Of a stretch of DNA of 64,000 bases, positions 24,683 through 32,556 are shown piece after piece. Position 1 is the stretch's first letter. Each line of letters begins with the position of its first letter. Under the pieces are notes generated by a model, which saw nothing but the letters and a program-made list of their open reading frames with translations, ran no database searches and was not told the DNA's origin. Both the position numbers and the translations under genes were made by a program. The stretch covers positions 868,001 through 932,000 of the forward strand of contig CAVZMF010000005.1 of the NCBI GenBank assembly GCA_963776375.1, given 5' to 3'. Source of the stretch: PALSA-612 sp963776375 (GTDB taxonomy: Bacteria > Actinomycetota > Thermoleophilia > Gaiellales > Gaiellaceae).

Positions 24683-25834
24683 TTACCTCAGCCGGTCGCC
24701 GTAGAGCTCACGCGCGGTCTCCCCCTTGATTCGCTCGCTCCACTCGTCCGGGAGCGCCTTCAAGGCCCGCAACGGGTTGTCGAAGTCCCAGTGCGGGTAG
24801 TCCGAGCTGAAGACGAGCGTGCGGTCCGCCTGGACGATCTCGCAGAGAGCGCGCAGGTGCTCGGAGTCGTCCGGCTCGGGAAACGGCTGCGTGGTGAAGC
24901 GGATGTGGTCGAAGACGTACTCGCTCGGGAGTCGCTTCACCCACGGCACCTCGTCGCGCACGGAGCGCCAGTCCTTGTCGAGTCGCCACATCACGTCCGG
25001 AAGCCAGGCGAAGCCGCCCTCGGTGATCACGACCTTCAGGCTCGGGAACCGCTCGAACACCCCCTGGCAGACAAGGCTGATCACGCTTGCCTGGAACACC
25101 TGAGCCAGGGCCGTGTGCCACTCGATGTAGTAGGTGTAGACCCCGCCCGCGAGCGGCGGCGCCTTGGCGAAGATGCCGTCGGCGGAGTTCGGGTGCACGC
25201 TGATCGGCAGCCCGCGCTCGGCGGCGGCGGCGTAGATCGGGAAGTAGTGTCGATCGCCCATGAGGATGTTCGTGAGCGGCAGGAAGATCTGGACGATCCC
25301 GGGCCGGTCACCCGCGCGTTCGATCTCTGCGACCGCGAGCTGAGGATCCTGAGGTGCGACGACGAGCGCGCCGCGGAAACGGTCGTCCGCCTCGAGCCAC
25401 TCGTCGGTCATCCAGTCGTTGTATGCGGACGCGACCACGGCGGCGAGATCGGGATCCGGGAACGCTCCGAGACCGAGCATGTTGCCCCCGATCAGTACCG
25501 CCCGGTCGATGGCGTAGGGATCGAGCAGCTGCTCGGCGACGACGCGGGGATTCGACGCCGGCACTGCACCGTCCTCGAGGATTGTGTCGCGACGCATGAC
25601 GCCGACAGGGTTCACGTAGAGAACGTTCTTGGGCACGCTGAACTCCGAGGCATACACGTCCTTCGCCCAGCCACTCGAGGCGTGGCCACCCCCGATCCTT
25701 CGCTGCCAGGCCTCGGGCATGTAGCGGAGGAGATCTCCGAGGCCGTTCCGCAGGTGAGGGTGGACGTCACAATCGACCGTCAACAGCCGCTGCTCCGGTG
25801 GAACTGGAGACCGCCGAGGGGCTGTCTCGGTCAT
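24683..25834 (-). CDS. Amidohydrolase family 2 (ACMSD-like TIM barrel)
   Basis: 383 residues. Metal motif VDCDVHPH near residues 18-25 (usual form DxHxH), ISVHPNSADG near 195 and the late FSSDYPHWDFDNP near 350 with the conserved Asp. This group contains decarboxylases and hydrolases related to amino-carboxymuconate-semialdehyde decarboxylase. Substrate unknown. It is divergent from a Rieske-protein gene with only 33 bp between the starts, suggesting joint use in an aromatic or carboxylated-substrate step. Confidence 0.8.
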   Translation of the reverse strand: MTETAPRRSPVPPEQRLLTVDCDVHPHLRNGLGDLLRYMPEAWQRRIGGGHASSGWAKDVYASEFSVPKNVLYVNPVGVMRRDTILEDGAVPASNPRVVAEQLLDPYAIDRAVLIGGNMLGLGAFPDPDLAAVVASAYNDWMTDEWLEADDRFRGALVVAPQDPQLAVAEIERAGDRPGIVQIFLPLTNILMGDRHYFPIYAAAAERGLPISVHPNSADGIFAKAPPLAGGVYTYYIEWHTALAQVFQASVISLVCQGVFERFPSLKVVITEGGFAWLPDVMWRLDKDWRSVRDEVPWVKRLPSEYVFDHIRFTTQPFPEPDDSEHLRALCEIVQADRTLVFSSDYPHWDFDNPLRALKALPDEWSERIKGETARELYGDRLR

Positions 25835-25840
25835 GCGGCG

Positions 25841-25859
25841 AGCGTAGCACGGCTACGAT
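25841..25859. promoter_or_regulatory. Divergent leaderless promoters with an inverted repeat
   Basis: In the 33 bp between two divergent starts, CGTAGC (25843-25848) and GCTACG (25852-25857) form an inverted repeat. The same bases supply a plus-strand -10 TACGAT (25854-25859) and a minus-strand -10 TACGCT (25846-25841). Each is 7-8 bases from its start codon, so both mRNAs would be leaderless. Confidence 0.45.
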
Positions 25860-25867
25860 CGCGCGCC

Positions 25868-26224
25868 ATGGCACGCCGCGTGATCTGTGGCGAGGAGGAG
25901 CTCCCGCCGGGCCAACGGGTGGTCCTGGAGATCGACGGACGGTCCATCGGCGTATTCAACGTCGACGGACGCCTGTTCGCGCTCCGGAACAGCTGTCCGC
26001 ACCAGGGGGCCGCGCTCTGTTCCGGGACGCTGGGAGGCACGATGCTCCCGTCGCAGCCGCTCACCTACGAGTACGCCCTCGAAGGCCGGGTGCTGCGCTG
26101 TCCGTGGCACGGATGGGAGTTCGACCTGGAGACCGGCGAGAAGCTCTTCGATCCGGGCTCTCGCGCGCGGGTGAAGACCTATCCGGTCGCAGTCGAGGAC
26201 GGCGTGGTCGTCGTCGACGCCTGA
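25868..26224 (+). CDS. Rieske [2Fe-2S] ferredoxin-type protein
   Basis: 118 residues. The cluster ligands are in CPHQGAALC (Cys-x-His) and, about 35 residues later, CPWHGWEFD (Cys-x-x-His). The segment between them, with PLTYEYALEGRVLRC, is typical of small Rieske proteins that deliver electrons to an oxygenase or stand beside amidohydrolases. No oxygenase alpha subunit lies nearby. The last 46 bp overlap the 3' end of the convergent hyuB gene. Confidence 0.88.
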   Translation: MARRVICGEEELPPGQRVVLEIDGRSIGVFNVDGRLFALRNSCPHQGAALCSGTLGGTMLPSQPLTYEYALEGRVLRCPWHGWEFDLETGEKLFDPGSRARVKTYPVAVEDGVVVVDA

Positions 26225-28032
26225 GTCGAGCGCCTGCGTCTCCGCTCGGCGTCGGTCGCGTCCAGGTCGATCTCGAGGGTCTGCTCGTCCGCGAAGACGA
26301 CACCGTAGCCGTCGTGGGCGAGCTCGATGGTCGTGAAACCGTCGAGCACGTCCTCGCGCACCTGCACCGGGTCGCGCTCGAGCGGGTCGCCGTAGCCCGC
26401 GCCGTTGGGGGCCTGGATCCGAATCACGTCGCCGGCGGCGCAGGGGATGCCGGTCACCTTCGCAGGGAAGGGTTCCTCCCCGGGCGTCTGCGGGTTCCGG
26501 ATGACGCCGCCGACCTGGCCGTTCGCACCGCCGAAGATCCCTCTTGGAGGCTCGAAGTGACGATCTCCTTCCGACGAGTAGGTGCCGTCGACGAGGAAGC
26601 GGTTGTCGCGAACGATCCCGATGCCGCCGCGCCACTTCCCCGGCGCCGCAGGCTCCGAGCGCAACTCGTAGCGCTCGCAGCGCATCGGGAAGCGCTGGTC
26701 GAGTTCCTCGATCGGGTTGTTGCGCGTGTTGACCATCAGGTTGTCGACGGAGTCCATCGCGTCCTTGCCGTGCCGGCCGCCGTACGAGCCCTCGTTCACC
26801 TCGAGATACAGCCAGTACTCGCCCTGATCGGCGTCGAACCCGGAGTAGGAGCAGAAGTGGATGCCGGCCGAGTTCCCGGCCGTGACCTTGTCGGGCAGCG
26901 CCTCGGCGAGCGCGAGGATCGTGTTGTCGATCACGCGCTGGATCTGGCAGAAGCGTGAGAAGCAGGCGCGGGGGAAGGTCGGGTTGAAGATCGTCCCCTT
27001 CGGTGCGATCACCTTCACCGGCCGGAAGACGCCGTCGTTCTGCGGCACGTGCTCCGGGAACGTCGCTTCGTCGAGCAGGATCGTGCGGATGACGAAATAG
27101 GCGGCGACGAGGAGCGAGCCCTCGAACGGCACGTTGTACGCCGTCGGCACCTCCGGGTGCGAGCCGGTCAGGTCGATCGTCACCTCGTCGCCCTTCACGA
27201 CCACGCGCGTCTCGACGCGGAGCCGCACGTCGCGGTTGCGGGCGTCGTCGTCGAGCCAGCCCACCACCGGCCCGTACGTCCCGTCCGGGATCTTGGCGAT
27301 CTCGGCGCGCAGCATCCGCTCCGAGTAGTCCATCCACTCGTAGGCGGCGCTCATCACCGTGTCGATGCCGTAGCGGTCGACGAGGCGCAGGAAGCGGTCG
27401 CGGCCGAGCTGGCAGGCGGCCAGCATCGCGTTCATGTCGCCGCGGTTCATCGTCTCCGTGCGGACGTTGTCGAAGATCATCCGATCGACGTCCTCGTTCA
27501 ACTCACCGCGCCGGTACCAGCGCAGCCCGTTGTAGAGCTTGGCCTCGGCATAGACATCGAACGCGTCCGCGTTGATGCCCGGAAAGGAACCGCCCACGTC
27601 GAGCAGGTGCGCCGTCACGGCGGCGAAGCCGAGCAACTCGCCGTCCGCGAAGATCGGCACCGCCACGGCCACATCCGGCGAGTGCGATGCCCCCAGGTAG
27701 GGGTGGTTGTGGACGATCACGTCGCCGTCCTCGATCTCGCCCCCCAGCCGGTGCAAGAAGCCGCGGATGTACCAGGGCAGCGAGCCGATGTGAAGAGGGG
27801 TGGTGTCCGACTCGCACAGCTCGCGGCCCTCGGCGTCGAAGATGCCTGCGCCGAGGTCCTCCGACTCGCGGATGATCGACGAGTAGCTCATCCGGAACAG
27901 CACCCCCGCCATCTCCTTCGCGAGCGAGTGGAAGGCGCCGCCCAGCACCCGCAGCGTGATCGGGTCGACCTCGACCCGTTTCCGGCTCGGCGGACCCGGC
28001 TGCTGACCGACCTCCCAGGCCGTCACGGACAC
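26179..28032 (-). CDS. Stand-alone hydantoinase B / 5-oxoprolinase B subunit (HyuB)
   Basis: 617 residues from a GTG. All HyuB motifs are present: YSSIIRESEDLGAG, VHNHPYLGASHSPD, DLTGSHPEVPTAYN, FCQIQR, NTRNNPIEELDQRFPM and GAGYGDPLERDP. It is closer in wording to the HyuB half of the fused protein than to the HyuB at 4876. The final 27 residues are Arg/Thr/Ser-rich (ERRRRRSTQASTTTT) and are antisense to the Rieske gene, so the natural stop may have been lost. There is no adjacent hyuA, so it must use a HyuA from elsewhere. Operator site 4 lies 20 bp upstream of its start. Confidence 0.88.
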   Translation of the reverse strand: MSVTAWEVGQQPGPPSRKRVEVDPITLRVLGGAFHSLAKEMAGVLFRMSYSSIIRESEDLGAGIFDAEGRELCESDTTPLHIGSLPWYIRGFLHRLGGEIEDGDVIVHNHPYLGASHSPDVAVAVPIFADGELLGFAAVTAHLLDVGGSFPGINADAFDVYAEAKLYNGLRWYRRGELNEDVDRMIFDNVRTETMNRGDMNAMLAACQLGRDRFLRLVDRYGIDTVMSAAYEWMDYSERMLRAEIAKIPDGTYGPVVGWLDDDARNRDVRLRVETRVVVKGDEVTIDLTGSHPEVPTAYNVPFEGSLLVAAYFVIRTILLDEATFPEHVPQNDGVFRPVKVIAPKGTIFNPTFPRACFSRFCQIQRVIDNTILALAEALPDKVTAGNSAGIHFCSYSGFDADQGEYWLYLEVNEGSYGGRHGKDAMDSVDNLMVNTRNNPIEELDQRFPMRCERYELRSEPAAPGKWRGGIGIVRDNRFLVDGTYSSEGDRHFEPPRGIFGGANGQVGGVIRNPQTPGEEPFPAKVTGIPCAAGDVIRIQAPNGAGYGDPLERDPVQVREDVLDGFTTIELAHDGYGVVFADEQTLEIDLDATDAERRRRRSTQASTTTTPSSTATG

Positions 28033-28051
28033 CGGCGGATTCTCTCACACA

Positions 28052-28064
28052 TTGGTCTGACCTT
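28052..28064. promoter_or_regulatory. GntR/FadR-type operator, site 4
   Basis: TTGGTCTGACCTT, centred on 28058, in the 58-bp gap between the divergent hyuB (minus) and EamA (plus) genes. It fits WWGGTCNGACCWW. A plus-strand -10 TATGCT (28079-28084) lies 7 bases before the EamA GTG; no convincing -35 was found for either direction. Confidence 0.65.
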
Positions 28065-28090
28065 GGCCTCGTTCCTCGTATGCTCCGCAG

Positions 28091-29008
28091 GTGCGCCGTC
28101 CTTCCGCAGATGCGCTCCTGGTCGTCTGCGTGGTGATCTGGGGGCTCAACTTCACGGTCATCAAGGAGGCGCTCGCAAACGGTTTCGAGCCGCTCGCGTT
28201 CGGCAGCACGCGGTTCTCGATCGCGACAGCCGCCTTCGTCGGGGTGAGTCTCGCCCGCGGCGAGCGTCTCCGCGTGACGCGACGCGACCTGCTGGTGATG
28301 GCCGGCTGGTCCGCCGCTGTCGCCGTGAACCAGATCGGTTTCGCCTATTCGTTCCACCTGGCCACGGCGTCCACCATCGCTCTCCTATTCGGCACGCTTC
28401 CGATCTTCGCGGGCTTCTACTCTCAGCTCGCGGGAATCGACCGCCTGAGCTCCCGGCGATGGCTCGCCGCGGCGATCTCCTTCTCGGGTGTCGGTATGGT
28501 CGCGATCGGAGTTCACGGCACACCGTCGGGGCATGTCGGCGGCATCCTGATCTCGCTTGTCGCGCCCGCCACCTTCTCGCTCTATTCGATCGGACTCACG
28601 CCGTACGTTCACAGATACGGCACGTACACGGTCAACCTGCTCATCTCCCTCTTCGCGCTGCCGCCTCTCCTGGCGATCGCGTCGCCGCAGCTCGCTTCGA
28701 TGGACTGGGGAGCGGTCACCCCGCTCGGATGGCTCTGCCTCGCCTACAGCGCTCTCGTCGCCTACACGCTCACGAACCTGCTGTGGTTCGTCGCCGTCAA
28801 GCGCGTGGGGACCGCGCGAGCCGCGGTCTACGCCAACCTACAGCCGTTCATCGGCGCAGTCTTCGCCGTTCTCATCCTCTCCGAGACGATGACGGCTCTC
28901 GAGTGGCTGGGGGGCGCGGCGATCGCGGCCGGGATCGTCCTCTCGCGCACCGGATCGGCCAGCTGGAAACATGTCGCTATCGAGACCGAGACGGCTCCTC
29001 ACGAGTAG
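28091..29008 (+). CDS. EamA / DMT-family transporter
   Basis: 305 residues with about ten hydrophobic helices in two repeated halves, as in drug/metabolite transporters. Typical blocks are VVIWGLNFTVIKEAL at the start and YANLQPFIGAVFAVLILSETMTALEWLGGAAI near the end. These proteins usually export amino acids or metabolites. The GTG start is leaderless. It is controlled by the same operator region as the divergent hyuB, suggesting export of a pathway by-product. A remnant of a related transporter is at 31307-31440. Confidence 0.88.
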   Translation: MRRPSADALLVVCVVIWGLNFTVIKEALANGFEPLAFGSTRFSIATAAFVGVSLARGERLRVTRRDLLVMAGWSAAVAVNQIGFAYSFHLATASTIALLFGTLPIFAGFYSQLAGIDRLSSRRWLAAAISFSGVGMVAIGVHGTPSGHVGGILISLVAPATFSLYSIGLTPYVHRYGTYTVNLLISLFALPPLLAIASPQLASMDWGAVTPLGWLCLAYSALVAYTLTNLLWFVAVKRVGTARAAVYANLQPFIGAVFAVLILSETMTALEWLGGAAIAAGIVLSRTGSASWKHVAIETETAPHE

Positions 29009-29017
29009 GACTATGCG

Positions 29018-29256
29018 ATGGCGGACGATTACCCGCGCGATCTGATCGGCTACGTGCAACGACCACCCGACCCAGGCTGGCCGGGACAGGCACGAATCGC
29101 GCTCCAGTTCGTCACTGCCGGCTCGTGGGCCGGCCGGGCCGATTTGCCGCTCTCAGGCGCTTTGTGAACCACGTGCAGAGCCACGACCACGTCTGGCTCG
29201 CGCGCGGGATCGACATCGCCGAGCACTGGCGGGCGCGCTTTCAGGCGCCGGTGTAG
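29018..29256 (+). pseudogene. Allantoinase (PuuE-like polysaccharide deacetylase fold) remnant with internal deletion
   Basis: From the ATG at 29018 the frame reads DDYPRDLIGYVQRPPDPGWP and then ARIALQFV, the N-terminus of PuuE-type allantoinases. After about 30 codons homology is lost. In a second frame near the end the reading LRRFVNHVQSHDHVWLARG continues with IDIAEHWR and stops at 29256; this is the C-terminal end of the same family. An intact gene has about 900 bp; here both ends survive in 240 bp, so the catalytic middle has been deleted. Confidence 0.65.
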
Positions 29257-29275
29257 CCGGGTCAGCCCAGTTTGG

Positions 29276-29695
29276 TCAGCCCAGCTCGGCGAGGACTTGC
29301 TCCACGGCTTCCTCGAGCGCGGCGACGTCGTCGTCCGTCCAGGTTCTCGAGCCCTGTGAGTAGTGGACCGAAACGATTCCGACGAGCGAGTCGTCGCGGA
29401 CGACGGGCGCCAGCATCTGCGCCCTCGCGCCGTAGAGCTCGATCAGCTCCGCCGGCGGCGCGGGGTCCGCCGCGAGCAGGTCCGACTGGATCAACAGCTG
29501 CTGATCCCGCTCCAGCGACTGGAAGGTCGCCGACGCGCGAAGGTCGATGGATGTGTCCCCTGCGATCGAGCGGATGCCCGGGGCGAGCGCTTCCGCGACG
29601 ACCGGGAAGAATCCCTCCGGCCGGTCGAGCCGGAGCGTCGTGCGGCTGGCGCCTGTGCGTTGCAGCAGGGTCTCGATCGCCGTCTGAAACGTCAT
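29276..29695 (-). CDS. GAF-domain protein
   Basis: 139 residues with one GAF fold: LLQRTGASRTTLRLD, an internal variable part with DLRASATFQSL, then RAQMLAPVVRDDSLVGIVSVHYSQGSRTWTDDDVAALEEA, the typical C-terminal strand-helix. GAF domains bind small ligands or support dimerisation. No output domain is attached and no operon partner is evident, although it lies beside amidase genes. Ligand unknown. Confidence 0.7.
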   Translation of the reverse strand: MTFQTAIETLLQRTGASRTTLRLDRPEGFFPVVAEALAPGIRSIAGDTSIDLRASATFQSLERDQQLLIQSDLLAADPAPPAELIELYGARAQMLAPVVRDDSLVGIVSVHYSQGSRTWTDDDVAALEEAVEQVLAELG

Positions 29696-29731
29696 GGCGC
29701 GACTATCGCAGACTTCCTACACTCGGGCCCT

Positions 29732-29923
29732 GTGTCCGACGACGTGACAGCAGCGGAGGTCGAGCGCCTGGCGGCGCTCGTCGGGCTGCGTCTTCCGCCC
29801 GAGGACGTGGAGCCGCTGGCGCGCTCGCTCGCTGCCCACGCCGAGCTGGTGGCGCCGCTTCTCCGCCGCGACCTTTCCGACGTCGAGGCGGCGCTGCGAT
29901 TCCGTCCGGACGCCGATGCCTGA
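29732..29923 (+). CDS. Small AtzG/GatC-like amidase partner
   Basis: 63 residues from a GTG. The pattern VERLAALVGLRLPPEDVEPLA and the downstream acidic-basic helices match small proteins of the GatC or DUF4089/AtzG type, which associate with amidases to complete or stabilise the active enzyme. The stop overlaps the amidase start by 8 bases, so the two are co-translated. AtzG is the partner of the 1-carboxybiuret hydrolase AtzE in cyanuric acid breakdown (family knowledge). Confidence 0.65.
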   Translation: MSDDVTAAEVERLAALVGLRLPPEDVEPLARSLAAHAELVAPLLRRDLSDVEAALRFRPDADA

Positions 29924-31262
29924 CCTCACGGAGCTCACGCTCGGAAGCGCGGGCGAGCTGCTCGCCTCGCGGGCAGTCGGCTCGCGCGAGCTGACCGAGG
30001 CGGTCCTGCGGCGGATCGACGAGACCGAGCCGCTCGTGCACGCGTACGCGAACGTCATGGCCGAGCAGGCGCTGGCCGCTGCCGTCCGGGCCGACGACGA
30101 GCGCGCCAGGGGCGAATCGCGGGGACCGCTGCACGGCCTCCCGTTTGCGGTGAAGGACGTCTTTTGCACTCACGACGCACCCACCGAGGCGGGCTCGCGG
30201 CTCCTGTGCGGCTACGTTGCCCCGCAGGACGCCGGGGCGGTGGACGCCCTGCGCCGCAGCGGCGCTGTCCTCGTCGGCAAGCTCACGACGCACGAGTTCT
30301 GCTGTGGCCAGGACGTACCTGCCACCAGGAACGCGTGGAACCTGGCCGACTATCCCGGAGGCTCGAGTGCGGGCGCCGGCGTCGCGGTCGCGGTCGGCTC
30401 CACGCTCGCGGCACTCGGCACGGACGCCGGCGGCTCGGTCCGAAAGCCGGCGTCGCTGAACGGTGTCGTCGGGCTCAAGCCGACCTACGGGCTCGTGAGC
30501 ATGGACGGTGTCTTCGCCGTCGCGCCGTCGCTCGACCACGTCGGGACGGTCACGCGAACCGTCGACGACTGCCGGCTCGTGCTCGCGGCGCTCGCGGGTC
30601 CGGTCGACGTGGAGCCTGGGCGATTGAAAGGCGCCCGTCTGGGCGTTGCCCGGGAGCTCTTCGGTGACGAGCTCGAGCCGGACGTGCGTCCGGTCGTCTC
30701 CGAGGCGCTTGCCGAGCTCGAGCGGCTGGGCGCCGCTCTGCTTCCCGTGAGCATCGCGTCGCTCGAGCTGACGCTGCCGGCCGGCATGACGATCCTGGTC
30801 GCCGAGGCGGCTGCCGTGCATCACCGGCGGCTCCGCGAGACCCCGGACGGCTACGTCCCCGAGACGCGGCGCATGCTCGAGCTCGGCGCGATCCTGCCCG
30901 CCGCCTATGTCGAGACCGCACAACGCGCGCGCACGCTGCTCTGCCGCGAGGTCGCTGACGTCTTCCGGAACGAGCGGATCGACGCCCTCGTCTCGCCGAC
31001 GCTCCCGCGCACGTCGATTGCGATCGAGGACATGGTGATCGAGACCGACCTGCCCCGGTACATCCCGTACACCCTGCCGGGAAACCTCACCGGCCTGCCG
31101 GCCCTGAGCGTTCCCTGCGGCTTCACGGCCGCCGGCCGACCGGTCGGCCTGCAGCTCGTCGGCCGTCCCTACGCGGAGGCGACGTTGCTCCGCCTCGCAC
31201 GCGACTACGAGCAGGCGACGCCGTGGCACGAGCGCCGTCCGGAGCTCGCCGCGGTCGCCTAG
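29916..31262 (+). CDS. Amidase-signature hydrolase (AtzE/GatA-like)
   Basis: 448 residues. The Ser-cisSer-Lys triad is clear: Lys80 in FAVKDVF, Ser150 in PGGSSAG and nucleophile Ser174 in TDAGGSVRKPAS, with 24 residues between the two serines as in the family. The C-terminus ENLTGLPALSVPCG-type block is NLTGLPALSVPCGF. With the small AtzG-like partner upstream and an allophanate-hydrolase C-terminal-like protein nearby on the other strand, carboxybiuret or a related carbamoyl amide is a plausible substrate. A general amidase is the alternative. Confidence 0.85.
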   Translation: MPDLTELTLGSAGELLASRAVGSRELTEAVLRRIDETEPLVHAYANVMAEQALAAAVRADDERARGESRGPLHGLPFAVKDVFCTHDAPTEAGSRLLCGYVAPQDAGAVDALRRSGAVLVGKLTTHEFCCGQDVPATRNAWNLADYPGGSSAGAGVAVAVGSTLAALGTDAGGSVRKPASLNGVVGLKPTYGLVSMDGVFAVAPSLDHVGTVTRTVDDCRLVLAALAGPVDVEPGRLKGARLGVARELFGDELEPDVRPVVSEALAELERLGAALLPVSIASLELTLPAGMTILVAEAAAVHHRRLRETPDGYVPETRRMLELGAILPAAYVETAQRARTLLCREVADVFRNERIDALVSPTLPRTSIAIEDMVIETDLPRYIPYTLPGNLTGLPALSVPCGFTAAGRPVGLQLVGRPYAEATLLRLARDYEQATPWHERRPELAAVA

Positions 31263-31306
31263 CGCCGGCGGTTACTCGCTTGGCGGCGCCGGCGTGGGTC
31301 GCACCC

Positions 31307-31440
31307 TCACAGCAGGATCGCGGCGCCTACGACAACCGCGCCGGCGATCTGGAGCGGGTGGAGCATCTCCGAGAGGACGGCAACCGCGAACACGGCGCCG
31401 AGGAACGGCTGCAGGTTCAAGACGAGCACGGCCAGCGACT
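31307..31440 (-). pseudogene. EamA transporter C-terminal remnant
   Basis: On the minus strand, LNLQPFLGAVFAVAVLSEML followed by IAGAVVVGAAILL and a stop repeats the C-terminal block of the intact EamA protein at 28091 (NLQPFIGAVFAVLILSE). Only about 45 residues are left. Upstream on the minus strand the homology ends before 31450, so the rest of the gene is missing. Confidence 0.6.
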
Positions 31441-31449
31441 GCCGCCGGG

Positions 31450-31839
31450 TCACCCGCTTCGCTCGCGTCCGCGCTGCGTCTCGACGTAGGCCGCGAAGTC
31501 CCCGAAGGCGCTGATGTCCTCCGTCCGTCCCGCGAGCTGCGCGAGATCGCCGACCGCTCCACTGACCACCCGTCCATCCGCGAGCTCGACCGGCGCCTGC
31601 GTGATGCCCGGGGGCTCGCTGGCGAGGATCTCCCCCCAGCGTCCGTCGTCGACGTCCACGATCTCGCCGCGCACCGAAACGCCGGCGGCCTCGTCCTCGA
31701 CGAGCGCTGCATGCGTGCCGTCGACGCTGTACAGCCGGTACTTCGGCGCCGTCCAGGCCTCCTCCACGAACGTGAGGCCGAGGGCAGCCTGGTCGCCGCA
31801 GATCGCGCGCAGTGCGCTACCGATGGCGAGGAGCCTCAT
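31450..31839 (-). CDS. Allophanate-hydrolase C-terminal-like (gamma-glutamylcyclotransferase-fold) protein
   Basis: 129 residues. MRLLAIGSALR, TAPKYRLYSVDGTHAALVED, VRGEIVDV and EDISAFGDFAAYVE match the C-terminal domain of allophanate hydrolases (AtzF/DUR1,2), which has a cyclotransferase-like fold and works after the amidase domain. Here it stands alone. It is encoded opposite to the AtzG/AtzE-like pair, 188 bp away. It might act on the product of that amidase; direct evidence is lacking. Confidence 0.6.
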   Translation of the reverse strand: MRLLAIGSALRAICGDQAALGLTFVEEAWTAPKYRLYSVDGTHAALVEDEAAGVSVRGEIVDVDDGRWGEILASEPPGITQAPVELADGRVVSGAVGDLAQLAGRTEDISAFGDFAAYVETQRGRERSG

Positions 31840-31848
31840 GCCACCGTC

Positions 31849-32188
31849 TTAGCCTTCACGTGGCGAGACCCGGCCCAGCTCGAGCACGTGTTCCTTCGTT
31901 CCTCCGCGCAGCGCCGCGCTGAACGTTGTCTCGAGCCCGAGGAGCTCGTCGACTTTGCACTTGTTGCGTCCTTCCGCTTTCCACCAGAGGGGAACGTCGC
32001 CGTCGGCCTGTCCGACCTGGAGCAGCGGATCGCCCCCGGGCCGCTCGACCTTGACCACCTCGGCGCGAAGTCCGAGAGCTGCGTCGCCAGCCACGGCCGG
32101 CGCCGAGCGTCGCCAGGTCGACGACCTTGACGTCCTGGAGAGGCAACCTGTTTCTGGTCGGAGCATGCAGAGGCAGTGTGTCGGTCAC
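31849..32188 (-). pseudogene. CaiB/BaiF class III CoA-transferase N-terminal remnant
   Basis: From a GTG at 32188 one frame reads LPLQDVKVVDLATLGA; near 32100 a frameshift moves to a frame reading LGLRAEVVKVERPGGDPL, then WWKAEGRNK. These are the first blocks of class III CoA-transferases (LxGVRVLDL, GADVIKVE.PGGD, ARNK). The remaining 300 residues of the family are absent. The remnant lies between other fragments. Confidence 0.6.
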
Positions 32189-32219
32189 GACCGGCGAGCC
32201 TAGATGATCGGCGAGCCCG

Positions 32220-32556
32220 CCGTGACCATTGTCTACGGGGGAGGGCCTCGGGACGCGCGAGATGTTCTCGAACGCGGCCGTGATCCTCGGGGGCACGTCC
32301 CGCATCGCGTTCTGCGCGGGAATCGCCAGCATCTGGGGCCGCGACCCGGTGACCGCAGTGACCGCGACCCGGACGCTGCTCGAGAGCTTCCCCGGACGGT
32401 TCAGGACGCTGCGGTGGCCCGTCGCGCGGGGCGCGCCTACCTGGCCTGGTACCTGGGCGTCGAGAACTACTACAAGAGCCTGCTCTGGCAGGGCTTCTCC
32501 GAAGAGGACCTTGCCGCGACGGCAGCTACCGACTCGTGGACGCGATCGTTGCTCGC
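32220..32556 (+). pseudogene. Luciferase-like (F420-type) oxidoreductase remnant
   Basis: N-terminal part: AVILGGTSRIAFCAGIASIW followed by GRDPVTAVTATRTLLESFPG, matching the first barrel strands and helix of luciferase-like enzymes. After a frame change, AYLAWYLGVENYYKSLLWQG and FSEEDLA correspond to the C-terminal helix region, and another shift gives VDAIVA. The middle 200 residues are missing and two frame changes are needed, so this is a decayed gene with an internal deletion. It meets the asparaginase gene at its 3' end. Confidence 0.6.

Noticed and set aside
28064..28090. Full promoter for the EamA gene
   Set aside because: A TATGCT -10 is present, but no -35 at 16-18 bp was found, so only the operator is reported as a separate feature.
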